A stretch of DNA of 55,051 bases from Adhaeribacter aerolatus (GCF_007991635.1 NZ_BJYS01000050.1:1-55051), one strand, 5' to 3'; counted from the stretch's first letter, positions 45,992-55,051 are shown. Notes: generated by a model not told the origin, from the letters alone. Numbers and translations: made by a program.

Positions 45992-46918
45992 ATGAAAGAG
46001 AGTATCAGAGTATTTTCGCCGGCAACGGTGGCCAATGTGGCTTGTGGTTTTGATGTATTGGGTTTTGCTCTGGAAAGTCCGGGTGACGAGATTGAAGTGC
46101 GCCGCCGGGACGAGCCAGGGTTTACCGTGATTAATAAAACCGCAGATACCGTTTTCCCGGGCGATGTAAATAAAAATACAGCTGTAGTTTCCCTGAAAGC
46201 TTATTTAGAGCATTTGGGTTCGGAAGATGGTTTTGAGATTACGTTTCATTCCAAAATTAAACCCGGTAGCGGTATTGGCTCTAGTTCGGCGAGTGCGGCA
46301 GCCAGTGTGTTTGCCGTGAACGAATTATTAGGCCGGCCGCTGGCTCAAACCGATTTGGTGCAGTTTGCCATGCAGGGCGAAAAAGCCGCCGCTGGTGTAG
46401 CCCACGCCGACAACGTAGCGCCGGCACTTCTGGGCGGTTTTGTGCTGGTGCGCAGCTACGACCCGCTCGATTTAATTCAGATTCCTTACCCGGAAGAATT
46501 GTATTGCACCATTATTCATCCGCAGATAGAAGTAAAAACCGAAGATGCCCGCAAAATATTAAGGAAAGGCATAACCCTGAAAGATGCGGTAACCCAGTGG
46601 GGCAATATTGCCGGCTTAATTGCCGGCCTCATGAAAGGCGATTACCCGCTGATTGGCCGTTCGTTGAAAGATGTAATTATTGAGCCCATCCGCTCCATGT
46701 TAATACCGGGTTTCGATGAAGTAAAGGAAGCTGCTTTGGCCAACGGAGCCTTGGGTGCCAGTATTTCGGGTTCTGGTCCGTCAATGTTTGCATTGAGTAG
46801 TTCCCTGGAAACGGCGCAGCAAGTAGCCCAGGCCATGACCAAAACTTTCAGCCAGTTTGAAATTGAGAACCACAGCTACGTAAGTAAAATTAACAAGCAA
46901 GGTCCGAAAATATTGTAG
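45992..46918 (+). CDS. thrB: Homoserine kinase
   Basis: A 308-residue GHMP kinase that phosphorylates homoserine to O-phosphohomoserine. The N-terminal VFSPATVANVACGFDVLGFAL and the ATP loop KPGSGIGSSSASAAAS (about residues 90-105) are diagnostic, and the C-terminal GASISGSGPSMFAL completes the GHMP signature. It lies in the thr series between thrA and thrC; both flanking spacers contain repeats. An upstream in-frame ATG at 45988 is out of frame, so the start at 45992 stands. Confidence 0.95.
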   Translation: MKESIRVFSPATVANVACGFDVLGFALESPGDEIEVRRRDEPGFTVINKTADTVFPGDVNKNTAVVSLKAYLEHLGSEDGFEITFHSKIKPGSGIGSSSASAAASVFAVNELLGRPLAQTDLVQFAMQGEKAAAGVAHADNVAPALLGGFVLVRSYDPLDLIQIPYPEELYCTIIHPQIEVKTEDARKILRKGITLKDAVTQWGNIAGLIAGLMKGDYPLIGRSLKDVIIEPIRSMLIPGFDEVKEAALANGALGASISGSGPSMFALSSSLETAQQVAQAMTKTFSQFEIENHSYVSKINKQGPKIL

Positions 46919-47159
46919 TCAGAACTGTGATAGTCTGAACTATGATTTAGATGATTAATCAGATTGACTGTGATTTATTTTGAAATAGAAATAAGAAAGA
47001 AAATAAAAAGTAACAATACATCCGTTTGATTATTCTTCAATGATTTATAGCTTAAGCTTTAACAACACAGGTCATTCGCCTAAATAGATGAATTAACAAT
47101 AAATCAAAGTCAGTCTGGTTAATCATTTAAATCATAGTTCAGACTATCACAGTTCTGAC
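46918..47159. mobile_element. MITE-like element with about 62-bp inverted repeats
   Basis: A 242-bp segment bounded by long imperfect inverted repeats (46918-46979 and 47098-47159), with about five mismatches over 62 bp. Both ends read gtcagaactgtgatagtc inward. The centre (118 bp) has no ORF. It fills the whole thrB-thrC spacer, and the left repeat overlaps the last base of the thrB stop. In the thr transcript it could fold into a giant hairpin. Confidence 0.65.
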
Positions 47160-47175
47160 CAACAACTAACAACCA
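47160..47175. repeat. Short heptamer run before thrC
   Basis: Two to three units of AACAACY (caacaactaacaacca) lie immediately 5' of the thrC start codon. They match the heptamer seen inside thrC. Confidence 0.35.
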
Positions 47176-47179
47176 AATT

Positions 47180-48511
47180 ATGTCTTTCTATAGCACCAAT
47201 AAACAAACCCCGGTAGTTACCTTAAAAGAAGCCGTGGTAAAAGGCCTGGCCGATGATAACGGTTTGTTCATGCCGACGCATATTCCGCAATTACCAGCCT
47301 CTTTTTTCGAAAATATTCAGAAGCTGACCTTGCCTGAAATTGCGCTGGAAGTATCTACAGCTTTGCTGAAGGATGAAATTAGCCGGGAAGATTTGCACAC
47401 GATTGTAGAAGACAGCCTGAATTTTGATATTCCGGTGGTACCGGTACACGATAATATTTACTCCTTGGAATTATTCCACGGCCCTACTTCGGCTTTTAAA
47501 GATGTAGGAGCCCGGTTTATGGCGCGTTTGCTGGCGCACTTTACCCAGGATAGCCAGAAGCAAATTACCGTTTTGGTAGCTACCTCCGGCGATACCGGTA
47601 GCGCCGTAGCCAATGGCTTTTTAGGCGTACCCGGCATTAACGTGGTTATTCTTTACCCAAGCGGCAAGGTGAGCAATATTCAGGAAAAACAGCTTACCAC
47701 CCTGGGCCAGAATATTACCGCCTTAGAAATAGATGGCACGTTTGACGATTGCCAATATTTGGTAAAAAAGGCCTTCCTCGACAAAGACCTGAACCAGAAA
47801 ATGCAGTTAACTTCGGCTAACTCCATTAATATTGCCCGGCTTATTCCGCAATCGTTTTACTATCATTATGCTTATGCGCAGGTAAAAGACAAAGGAAAAG
47901 AAGTGGTGTTTGCTACCCCGAGTGGCAACTACGGCAACATTACGGGTGGTTTACTGGCTAAACGCATGGGCTTGCAGGTGCATAAATTTATTGCCGCCAC
48001 TAACGCCAACGATATTGTGCCGGAATATTTGCACACCGGTTTCTTTATCCCGCGGCCATCGGAGCATACCATTTCCAACGCCATGGATGTGGGCAACCCC
48101 AGCAACTTTGCCCGCCTGATGGATATGTACGATAACTCACTGGAGAAAATTCGGGAAGAAATAATTGGTTACAGCTTTACCGACGAGGAAACCCGCCAAC
48201 TGATGCAGGAAGTCCATCAGCAATACGATTACGTACTGGACCCGCACGGTGCTATTGGCTACGGCGCCTTGAAGAAATATTTCGAAGAACAAAATCGAAC
48301 AACGGACAACGAACAACGAACAACGAAACAGATTGGTATTTTTCTGGAAACGGCGCACCCCGCTAAATTTATTGATGTGGTAGAAGATACCATTAATCAA
48401 AAAATAGAAATACCCTTTAATTTACAGGGCTACCTGGAGAAAAAGAAAGAATCTATCCGGATGACAACGGATTACGAAGCATTAAAAGATTTCCTGATTT
48501 CGCAGGCCTAA
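47180..48511 (+). CDS. thrC: Threonine synthase
   Basis: A 443-residue PLP enzyme that converts O-phosphohomoserine to threonine. K107 in HGPTSAFKDVGAR binds PLP. The ATSGDTGSAVA and NSINIARLIPQ motifs are conserved, as is the C-terminal GIFLETAHPAKF. Between GALKKYFEEQ and IGIFLE lies a hydrophilic, Thr/Asn/Gln/Arg-rich insertion (about residues 371-384) encoded by tandem heptamers (48298-48325). It is on the surface loop side and probably harmless as long as the frame holds. It follows thrB. Confidence 0.95.
   Translation: MSFYSTNKQTPVVTLKEAVVKGLADDNGLFMPTHIPQLPASFFENIQKLTLPEIALEVSTALLKDEISREDLHTIVEDSLNFDIPVVPVHDNIYSLELFHGPTSAFKDVGARFMARLLAHFTQDSQKQITVLVATSGDTGSAVANGFLGVPGINVVILYPSGKVSNIQEKQLTTLGQNITALEIDGTFDDCQYLVKKAFLDKDLNQKMQLTSANSINIARLIPQSFYYHYAYAQVKDKGKEVVFATPSGNYGNITGGLLAKRMGLQVHKFIAATNANDIVPEYLHTGFFIPRPSEHTISNAMDVGNPSNFARLMDMYDNSLEKIREEIIGYSFTDEETRQLMQEVHQQYDYVLDPHGAIGYGALKKYFEEQNRTTDNEQRTTKQIGIFLETAHPAKFIDVVEDTINQKIEIPFNLQGYLEKKKESIRMTTDYEALKDFLISQA
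48298..48325. repeat. In-frame heptamer tandem repeat inside thrC
   Basis: Four consecutive units: aacaacg, gacaacg, aacaacg, aacaacg, followed by the partial unit aaaca. The repeat length is 7, which is not a multiple of 3, so gain or loss of one unit would shift the thrC frame. Confidence 0.75.
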
Positions 48512-48625
48512 GCCGCAGTTTTAGCAAAAAACCTAAATTTCTGTTCAGAATTTCTGCTGAACTTAGTAACTTGTAAAAATATATTACCAATAACCATTAT
48601 TTTTTAATTATAAAGATCAATTCTC

Positions 48626-49810
48626 ATGAACGACAAGGTCTATATCTTCGACACCACGCTGCGCGACGGCGAACAGGTTCCCGGTTGTCAGCTTAACACC
48701 CGCGAAAAAATTGAGGTGGCTCTGGCCCTGGAAGAACTAGGCGTTGATATAATTGAGGCTGGCTTCCCTATTTCCAGCCCCGGCGACTTTGCTTCAATCG
48801 TTGAAATTTCGAAAGCGGTTTCAGAACCGGTTATTTGTGCCTTAACCCGCGCTAAGAAAGAAGATATAGATGTGGCCGTAGAGTCGTTGAAATTTGCCAA
48901 GCGCAAGCGTATTCATACCGGCATTGGTGCTTCTGATATGCATATTAAGCATAAATTTAATTCTACCCGCGAAGATGTACTCGAACGCGGTGTTTGGGCC
49001 GTGCAATACGCCAAGCAATTTGTAGAAGACATAGAATTTTACGCCGAAGATGCTGGTCGGGCCGATTTGCCTTTCTTGGCCCAGATGGTGGAAGCGGTTA
49101 TTGCCGCTGGCGCTACCGTGGTAAATATTCCGGATACCACCGGCTATACTTTGCCCTGGGACTATGGCCAGAAAATAAAATACCTCCGCGAAAACGTAAA
49201 AAATATAGATAAAGCCATCATCTCGGTGCATTGCCACAACGATTTAGGTTTGGCTACCGCTAACTCTATTGCAGGCGTTATGAACGGTGCCCGCCAGATT
49301 GAGTGTACCATTAACGGTATTGGCGAACGGGCTGGTAATACCTCTTTGGAAGAAGTGGTGATGATTATGAAGAGTCACAAAGAGCTGGATTTAAATACCG
49401 GTATCAACTCCAAACGCATTTACCCCGTCAGCCGCTTAGTTTCAAGGTTGATGAGGATGCGTGTGCAGCCAAATAAAGCCATAGTAGGCGACAATGCCTT
49501 TGCGCACTCTTCTGGTATTCACCAAGACGGCTTCCTGAAACACCGCGAAACGTACGAGGTAATCGATCCGCACGATGTGGGCGTAGATAACTCTAAAATT
49601 GTATTAACCGCCCGCAGCGGCCGCGCCGCTTTAAAGCACCGGATGGAAAACCTGGGCTACTTTATCTCAAAAGAAGAGCTCGATGAAATTTATAAAGATT
49701 ACTTAGTGTTAGCAGATGAGGTAAAAGTTGTAAATGACGACCACCTGGGCGTACTTTACCAAAAAATTGAGACGAAGAAAGAGAAGGCAGGTATTAAAGC
49801 TAATATTTAG
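48626..49810 (+). CDS. leuA: 2-isopropylmalate synthase, short form without regulatory domain
   Basis: A 394-residue HMGL-type TIM barrel. It starts [13 protein letters not shown] (catalytic Arg/Asp region), and the metal-binding HCHNDLGLA and [13 protein letters not shown] follow. The C-terminal subdomain reaches HSSGIHQDG and [13 protein letters not shown]. It ends about 100 residues short of the E. coli/Mycobacterium enzyme, so the leucine-binding LeuA dimerisation (regulatory) domain is missing. It condenses acetyl-CoA with 2-oxoisovalerate, the first step of leucine synthesis. leuC follows by 2 nt. Confidence 0.93.
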   Translation: MNDKVYIFDTTLRDGEQVPGCQLNTREKIEVALALEELGVDIIEAGFPISSPGDFASIVEISKAVSEPVICALTRAKKEDIDVAVESLKFAKRKRIHTGIGASDMHIKHKFNSTREDVLERGVWAVQYAKQFVEDIEFYAEDAGRADLPFLAQMVEAVIAAGATVVNIPDTTGYTLPWDYGQKIKYLRENVKNIDKAIISVHCHNDLGLATANSIAGVMNGARQIECTINGIGERAGNTSLEEVVMIMKSHKELDLNTGINSKRIYPVSRLVSRLMRMRVQPNKAIVGDNAFAHSSGIHQDGFLKHRETYEVIDPHDVGVDNSKIVLTARSGRAALKHRMENLGYFISKEELDEIYKDYLVLADEVKVVNDDHLGVLYQKIETKKEKAGIKANI

Positions 49811-49812
49811 TA

Positions 49813-51228
49813 ATGACATCGGATAAGAAAACATTATTTCAGAAAATCTGGGATGCGCACGTCGTAACCAGCATCGAAGAAGGACCCGATGTATTGTACA
49901 TCGATAAGCATTTAATTCACGAAGTTACCAGTCCGCAGGCTTTTGCCGGACTGGAAAAAAGAGGTATTGGGGTATTCCGGCCGCAAAACGTTTTGGCCAC
50001 CGCCGACCACAACGTACCCACCAAAGATCAGCATTTACCCATTGCCGAGCCGCTATCGCGCTTTCAGGTAGATAAATTAACCGAAAACTGTAAAAAATTC
50101 GGTATTGAACTCTATGGTTTGGGCCATCCGTTCCAGGGTATTGTCCACGTAATCGGGCCGGAACTAGGCGTAACCTTGCCCGGCATGACCATCGTGTGCG
50201 GCGACAGCCACACCTCTACGCACGGCGCTTTTGGTACCATTGCTTTTGGTATTGGCACCTCCGAAGTTGAGCAGGTTATGGCTACGCAATGCCTCATGCA
50301 AAGCAAGCCTAAAACCATGCGCATTAATATTGAAGGAGAGCTGGCTAACGGCGTGCTTTCAAAAGATATCATCCTGTACATCATTTCTAAAATATCGATG
50401 GGCGGTGCTACCGGTTATTTTGTGGAATATGCCGGTTCGGCTATCCGCAGCCTGAGCATGGAAGCCCGTATGACCATCTGTAACATGAGCATTGAGATGG
50501 GAGCCCGTGGTGGTTTAATTGCCCCCGACGATATTACTTTCGACTATATTAAAGGCCGCGAGTTTGCGCCTAAAGGCGAGAAATTTGAAGAAGCCGTGGC
50601 TTACTGGCGTACGCTCTTCACCGACGAAGGCGCTACTTTTGATGTAGAATATACCTACGATGCCGCCGATATTACGCCGATGATTACTTACGGCACCAAC
50701 CCCGGCATGGGCATTAAAATAACCGAACATATTCCTACGGTTGCAGATTTAAAAGAAGAAAGCGGCAAAGCTTCTTTCGAAAAATCATTGGCGTATATGG
50801 GCTTTAACGCCGGCGACACTTTAATAGACAAACCGGTTAATTACGTGTTTATTGGTTCCTGCACCAACTCCCGCATCGAAGATTTACGCCTGGTAGCTGA
50901 TTTTGTAAAAGGCAAACACAAAGCCCCTAACGTAAACGCCATGATTGTACCGGGCTCGAAGCAGGTAGAAAACCAGGCCAAAGCCGAAGGCTTAGATGTA
51001 ATATTAAAAGAAGCCGGCTTTGAACTGCGCGAACCAGGTTGCTCGGCTTGCTTGGGCATGAACGAAGACAAAGTACCCAAAGGCGAATATTGCGTTTCTA
51101 CCTCCAACCGGAATTTTGAAGGCCGTCAGGGCCCTGGTGCTCGCACCATGCTGGTAAGTCCGCTTACGGCCGCCGCTACTGCTATTACGGGTAAAATAAC
51201 CGATGTTCGTGAATTGTTAAACGCTTAG
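49813..51228 (+). CDS. leuC: 3-isopropylmalate dehydratase large subunit
   Basis: A 471-residue aconitase-type protein. The Fe-S cluster cysteines are in the SCTNSR motif ([14 protein letters not shown]) and in [10 protein letters not shown]. The substrate-loop [12 protein letters not shown] is also typical. With LeuD it isomerises 2- to 3-isopropylmalate. It has the standard length, overlaps nothing, and lies 2 nt after leuA and 6 nt before leuD, indicating translational coupling. Confidence 0.95.
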   Translation: MTSDKKTLFQKIWDAHVVTSIEEGPDVLYIDKHLIHEVTSPQAFAGLEKRGIGVFRPQNVLATADHNVPTKDQHLPIAEPLSRFQVDKLTENCKKFGIELYGLGHPFQGIVHVIGPELGVTLPGMTIVCGDSHTSTHGAFGTIAFGIGTSEVEQVMATQCLMQSKPKTMRINIEGELANGVLSKDIILYIISKISMGGATGYFVEYAGSAIRSLSMEARMTICNMSIEMGARGGLIAPDDITFDYIKGREFAPKGEKFEEAVAYWRTLFTDEGATFDVEYTYDAADITPMITYGTNPGMGIKITEHIPTVADLKEESGKASFEKSLAYMGFNAGDTLIDKPVNYVFIGSCTNSRIEDLRLVADFVKGKHKAPNVNAMIVPGSKQVENQAKAEGLDVILKEAGFELREPGCSACLGMNEDKVPKGEYCVSTSNRNFEGRQGPGARTMLVSPLTAAATAITGKITDVRELLNA

Positions 51229-51234
51229 TACGCC

Positions 51235-51861
51235 ATGGAAAAATTTGTAAAGATAACCTCAACGGCTGTTCCGTTACCCATAGAAGATATTGATACCGAC
51301 CAGATTATTCCGGCGCGTTTCCTGAAAGCTACCACCCGCGATGGCTTCGGCGATAACCTGTTCCGCGACTGGCGTTACGATAACCAAAATAATCCGAAAT
51401 CAGATTTCATTCTGAACAACCCTAATTTTAGCGGGCAAGTATTAGTAGCCGGCAAAAATTTTGGTTGCGGTTCTAGCCGCGAGCACGCCGCCTGGGCCAT
51501 TGCGGATTACGGTTTTAAAGTTGTTATTTCCAGCTTCTTCGCCGATATTTTTAAAGGCAACGCCCTGAACAACGGCTTGCTGCCGGTACAAGTAACGGAA
51601 TCATTCTTAGCCACCGTGTTCGAGCATATATTTGCTGATAAAAACACGCAATTAGAAGTAGATTTAGAAGCCCAAACCGTAACCATTGCGGGTACCGGTA
51701 TTTCGGAAAAGTTTGATATTAACCAATACAAGAAAACCTGCTTAATCAACGGCTACGATGATATTGATTATTTGCTGAACCTGCGGGAGAAAATTGAAGC
51801 TTACGAAAAAACAAGTAAATACCTGAATTTAGTAAGTCAAGACCAGGAAGTAGAAGCTTAA
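51235..51861 (+). CDS. leuD: 3-isopropylmalate dehydratase small subunit
   Basis: A 208-residue swivelling subunit of isopropylmalate isomerase. The family motifs [12 protein letters not shown] (N-terminal) and [16 protein letters not shown] are clear. It works with LeuC in one heterodimer. It is the last gene of the leu series; the expected next gene, leuB, does not follow. Confidence 0.95.
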   Translation: MEKFVKITSTAVPLPIEDIDTDQIIPARFLKATTRDGFGDNLFRDWRYDNQNNPKSDFILNNPNFSGQVLVAGKNFGCGSSREHAAWAIADYGFKVVISSFFADIFKGNALNNGLLPVQVTESFLATVFEHIFADKNTQLEVDLEAQTVTIAGTGISEKFDINQYKKTCLINGYDDIDYLLNLREKIEAYEKTSKYLNLVSQDQEVEA

Positions 51862-51884
51862 GTTTTAAGAATTTTTATAAATAG

Positions 51885-51912
51885 AAAAGCCAGTTCGTTT
51901 GAGCTGGCTTTT
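51885..51912 (+). terminator. Terminator after leuD
   Basis: A 12-bp stem (aaaagccagttc paired with gagctggctttt, one G-U pair) closes a gttt loop, followed by further T residues. It begins about 24 nt past the leuD stop. Confidence 0.75.
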
Positions 51913-51920
51913 TTGTTTTC

Positions 51921-52006
51921 ACTAGCTAAAGCTAGTGGCCATTCATTTGTCCAGAAAATACTGTTTATCTACTCGTCCCTGAATTGCCTCCATCTTTAGA
52001 TGGAGG
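51921..52006. repeat. Two REP-like palindromes after leuD
   Basis: actagct-aa-agctagt lies at 51921-51936, and cctccatc-ttta-gatggagg at 51987-52006. They lie just 3' of the decayed Y1 transposase and resemble the palindromes that such transposases recognise. Confidence 0.5.
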
Positions 52007-52028
52007 AACCAGATTATTTTAAAAGGCT

Positions 52029-52440
52029 TTAGCCCAACTTTTCAAAACCATAGATCCGCCTAAAGTCTTCCTGCTCCTCTGCATAGGTTTTAAACTGATG
52101 ATGCCTCTCTTGATTTTTAATGTAGCACCTTATCCACCATAGACTCACTCACCGATACCGCAAAATATTCTTCCTGCTATTCAAATTTACCCGCACATAA
52201 GTTATTTTTGTTTATCCAGAACGAAGATTCTCCTTTTATTTGCTGCATTATTGTAGCTATGTTCTGACTTATCCCTAAAGAAATTAGGCAATGTACGTGG
52301 TCAATATGGCCATTAATAAAATCAATATAGATACCCTTTTCTTTGGCGTTCTCCTGAATTTGCCGGAACACTTTTTGCCGGATTTCTCTGGTTAAGAAAG
52401 GCTCCCGGTTTTTATACCAGTTAGTATGAATGACCTTCTA
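52029..52440 (-). pseudogene. Decayed REP-associated tyrosine transposase (Y1_Tnp, IS200-like)
   Basis: On the minus strand, from an in-frame stop near 52440, the frame reads WYKNREPFL, then NAKEKGIYIDFINGHIDHVHCLISL (the HxH metal-binding motif of Y1 transposases) and IKGESSFWINKN. It then meets a premature TAG where the family has Trp (after KFE). Past this stop the same frame continues EEYFAVSVSESMVDKV. A frameshift follows, after which IKNQERHH and EDFRRIYGF conclude the protein in another frame. The N-terminal about 15 residues are gone. One nonsense and one frameshift mutation make it non-functional. Confidence 0.8.
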
Positions 52441-52473
52441 TAGCTGAAAGTATAAATCATTTCCTCCACACCC

Positions 52474-52578
52474 GTCATTCCGGAGGAATCTTCTGCATAG
52501 AAAGCATAACAGGCAAATACCAGACTTGGTTTATTACCTGTTTACCCAATTTATGCAGAAGATTCTTAACAGAATGAC
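52474..52578. repeat. Structured inverted repeat before the TonB receptor gene
   Basis: The left arm (52474-52499, gtcattccggaggaatcttc) and right arm (52552-52578) are near-complementary over 26 nt, with further pairing inside (aacagg/cctgtt). It resembles widespread intergenic palindromic repeats of Bacteroidota. No ORF lies in the remaining 52580-52815. Confidence 0.5.
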
Positions 52579-52815
52579 AAGTAAGAAAAGCAGGTTGTTA
52601 TGCTGTTATGGAACAGTATATTTACTATTTGGTATTAGTAGACCACACCAAATGAATCCAGATTTTAAGGAAAGGCATAAGTTCTGATTATTTTAATTTT
52701 AGAATTCCTTATAAAGTCAATCAATATTATTGAGTCCATTATAAAAATGCCATCATAAACAACCTGCGGGAATTTAGATTTCTATCCAGTTTTCTATTTA
52801 TCCGTAAAATTACTT

Positions 52816-54978
52816 ATGCGGAAATTATACTTAAGCTTGCTGCTCTGGCTGGTTTGCCTGGCGGCTAACGGGCAAAATTCCCTTACCTGGATAGTACGCG
52901 ATAGCAGCAACAACGAACCATTACCGGGCGTTACGGTTTTACTCGAAAATACCACCAATGGTACAACCACCGATGCGCGGGGCCGGGCCACTCTCCAGAA
53001 TATTCCGGCGGGAGAACAAACCATTATTTTCAGTTTCCTGAGCTACGGTAAAAAACAGGCTACTTACAACTTTCCGCTGGCAAATCCGGCCAAGCCCATT
53101 ACCATTTTACTGGTCCCCACCCACGCTGCCCTGGACGAGGTGCTGATTAGTTCTACCCGTACCAATGCCCGCATCGAAGACTTACCTATTCGGGTAGAGG
53201 TGCTGGGCCAGGAGGAGATGAACGAAGAGAGTTTAATTGTACCGGGCAATATCACGAGTTTACTCGGCGACTTGGCCATTATTACCGTGCAGCGGGCCAA
53301 TCCGGTTAATGGCAACGATGTAATCCGGATGCAGGGTTTAGACGCGCGCTATACCCAAATATTACGCGATGGTTTACCCTTATACGGCGGCTTTTCGGGG
53401 AGTTTAGGTGTGCTCTCTATTCCGCCTTTAGATTTAAAACAGGTCGAAATTATCAAAGGATCGGCCTCTACGCTTTACGGGGGCGGCGCTATTGGAGGCT
53501 TGATTAATTTTATCTCTAAAACGCCCGCCGATTCGGCCCAAACTTTGGTGTTATTAAATGCTACCACCCTGCGGGAGTATAACCTCAATGCGTATGCCTC
53601 GCGCAAATGGAACAAAGTGGGTTTTACCTTATTTGCCGGCGCCAATCACAAACAAGCCAACGATGTTAACCGCGATGGCTTTGCCGAAGTGCCCTACGAT
53701 GACAACATGACTATCCACCCTCGTTTATTCTTTTACCTTAAACCGGGCACCGATTTAAATATTGGCTACACCGGCACCTATAACTACCGCCAGGGCGGCG
53801 ATATTCAGGCTATTCAAAAGCGGGCTACCTCCGACCATCCCTATCTTCAAACCGAGAAGGTTTTCCGGAATATGGCGGAGTTGCAATTTCGTCATCAGCT
53901 AAACGAACAGAACAGCCTTACGGTAAAATCGGCGGGTAATATTTTTAACCGGCATTTAAAATTACCGGGTTTTGATTTTGAAGGCACCCAGTATAATTCT
54001 TACACCGAAATAAATAACCTCTGGCAAACCAAAAAGCAAAGCTTAATTACCGGGCTTAATTTAACTACCGAAACCTTCCGGAAAAATACCGGCCCAGCGG
54101 TTGCCTTTACCGATTACCAAAACCTGATACCGGGCGTATTTGTGCAGCACGATTGGCAGCTAACGCCTACTTTCTCTTTAGAAACCGGCTTGCGGTACGA
54201 CCACCACAACCGGTTTGGTAATTTTGTATTGCCGCGCATCTCGTTTTTTTACAAGCCCGTGAATACCCTGGCGGCGCGACTGGCTTTTGGCACCGGTTAC
54301 AAGGCTCCTTCGCTCTTCGACTTTACCGATCCTTCTCTTTACCTGATTGATTTTTCCCGGAATATTAAACCTGAGAAATCTAAAGGCATAAATGCTGATA
54401 TTAATTACAAACTCTTGCTGTTTAATACCATTAACGTTAATATTAATCAGGCTTTTTATTACACGTATATTAACCAGGTTAATATTTTAACGACCAACAG
54501 TGCCGGCCTGCAAACCCTGATAAACGGCGATTATAAAGTTAACAGCGTGGGTACCGATACCTACGTACGCCTGCAATACGATGAGGTTGAGCTTTACCTG
54601 GGCTACAACCATACCGCTGCCTACCAGCAATATACCCGGCAACGCGTAAACATGCCTTTTAATCCCCGCGACAAGTTCTCGACTACGTTGGCTTACGAGG
54701 TAGAAGAAAGCTGGCGCTTAGGGGTAGAAGCCAGTTACAGCGCCAACCAATATTTATTTAATAACCAGAAAGTAAAAAATTACCTTTTTACGGCAGCCGT
54801 AATCCAGAAGAACTTTGGCCGGAATAGCCTGGTTTTAAACTGCGAAAATATCTTTGATGTGCGCCAATCTAAATTTGAACCCTTGGTAGAAGGCACCGTT
54901 ACCAACCCTATCTTTAAGCCGCTTTACATGCCGGTAGAAGGTCGGGCTATAAATATATCTCTTAAGCTTTCGATCTAA
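52816..54978 (+). CDS. TonB-dependent receptor with CarboxypepD-reg-like domain
   Basis: A 720-residue outer-membrane receptor. The signal peptide is about 1-21 (LLLWLVCLAANGQ). A carboxypeptidase-regulatory-like fold spans about 22-105 (NEPLPGVTVLLENT, TDARGRATLQNIPAG). The plug domain follows at about 115-230 (VIRMQGLDARYTQILRDGLP, IIKGSASTLYGGGAIGGLIN), then the 22-strand barrel with the terminal aromatic-poor strand ending ISLKLSI. It takes up a ligand by TonB energy transfer; iron chelates or vitamin-type ligands are possible, but the substrate is unknown. No SusD partner gene follows in the visible 73 bp. Confidence 0.92.
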   Translation: MRKLYLSLLLWLVCLAANGQNSLTWIVRDSSNNEPLPGVTVLLENTTNGTTTDARGRATLQNIPAGEQTIIFSFLSYGKKQATYNFPLANPAKPITILLVPTHAALDEVLISSTRTNARIEDLPIRVEVLGQEEMNEESLIVPGNITSLLGDLAIITVQRANPVNGNDVIRMQGLDARYTQILRDGLPLYGGFSGSLGVLSIPPLDLKQVEIIKGSASTLYGGGAIGGLINFISKTPADSAQTLVLLNATTLREYNLNAYASRKWNKVGFTLFAGANHKQANDVNRDGFAEVPYDDNMTIHPRLFFYLKPGTDLNIGYTGTYNYRQGGDIQAIQKRATSDHPYLQTEKVFRNMAELQFRHQLNEQNSLTVKSAGNIFNRHLKLPGFDFEGTQYNSYTEINNLWQTKKQSLITGLNLTTETFRKNTGPAVAFTDYQNLIPGVFVQHDWQLTPTFSLETGLRYDHHNRFGNFVLPRISFFYKPVNTLAARLAFGTGYKAPSLFDFTDPSLYLIDFSRNIKPEKSKGINADINYKLLLFNTINVNINQAFYYTYINQVNILTTNSAGLQTLINGDYKVNSVGTDTYVRLQYDEVELYLGYNHTAAYQQYTRQRVNMPFNPRDKFSTTLAYEVEESWRLGVEASYSANQYLFNNQKVKNYLFTAAVIQKNFGRNSLVLNCENIFDVRQSKFEPLVEGTVTNPIFKPLYMPVEGRAINISLKLSI

Positions 54979-55051
54979 GGTAGGTTTAGGCTGGCAGGTG
55001 GTAAATCAACTTTAATTATTGTTCTCCATTCTCCTTTTACCAGCTATGTAA

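Noticed and set aside
48543-48561. Small hairpin (gttcag/ctgaac) before leuA as a leucine attenuator
   Set aside because: The stem is only 6 bp, there is no U-tail, and no Leu-rich leader ORF precedes it.

Overview
The window reads as chromosomal DNA of a Bacteroidota member, most likely order Cytophagales (Hymenobacteraceae / Adhaeribacter-like; this placement is inference). The reasons are a type IX secretion (T9SS) type-B sorting domain, PorP/SprF-type and PorE-like partner proteins, SprB repeats, a TonB receptor with an N-terminal carboxypeptidase-regulatory-like domain, AT-rich intergenic DNA and few Shine-Dalgarno sites. No rRNA, tRNA, CRISPR array, prophage or intact insertion sequence was seen.

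Layout. 1-1919 (-): 5' part of a large SprB-repeat surface protein that runs off the left edge. 3.2-5.2 kb (+): a glucuronokinase-like GHMP kinase followed by a GalU-type uridylyltransferase. 5.3-6.9 kb (-): a LigD-like protein with phosphoesterase and polymerase domains but no ligase domain. 7.1-8.7 kb: an LpxR-like lipid A deacylase divergent from a DUF4112 protein. 8.8-13.0 kb (-): a peptide-type ABC importer (binding protein, two permeases). 13.6-18.4 kb: an unrecognised helical protein, an S41 C-terminal protease, an orphan and a GNAT acetyltransferase. 18.6-28.2 kb (-): a surface-adhesin cassette made of a 2174-residue adhesin (DUF3494 ice-binding-like head, DUF11, 20 PKD-like repeats, T9SS type-B tail), a PorP/SprF-like protein and a PorE-like TPR/PD40/OmpA protein. 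28.7-34.6 kb: RNase D, then tesA divergent from ybbA-ybbP. 34.8-35.1 kb: a lone response-regulator receiver.

35.8-51.9 kb is a large branched-chain amino acid and threonine block. ilvD-ilvB-ilvN-ilvC-ilvA lie on the minus strand and thrA-thrB-thrC-leuA-leuC-leuD on the plus strand, diverging from a 515-bp gap. Together they encode most of the path from aspartate to threonine to isoleucine, plus the valine and leucine routes; leuB, ilvE and asd are not in the window. The ilvD leader contains a 24-codon Ile/Val/Leu-rich ORF, an internal hairpin and a U-tailed terminator hairpin, which together form a coherent ribosome-mediated attenuator. 52.0-52.4 kb holds a decayed REP-associated (Y1) transposase amid palindromes, and 52.8-55.0 kb a TonB-dependent receptor.

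Repeats are a second theme. Degenerate heptanucleotide arrays sit at gene ends and in gaps (about 4.18, 31.9, 32.04, 39.0 and 47.16 kb), and one lies inside the thrC reading frame. There are also two MITE-like inverted-repeat elements, a cluster of REP-like palindromes between thrA and thrB, and a 774-bp higher-order duplication inside the adhesin gene. The strongest candidates for something little described are the ilv attenuator, the glucuronokinase/uridylyltransferase pair, the ligase-less LigD and the heptamer arrays.
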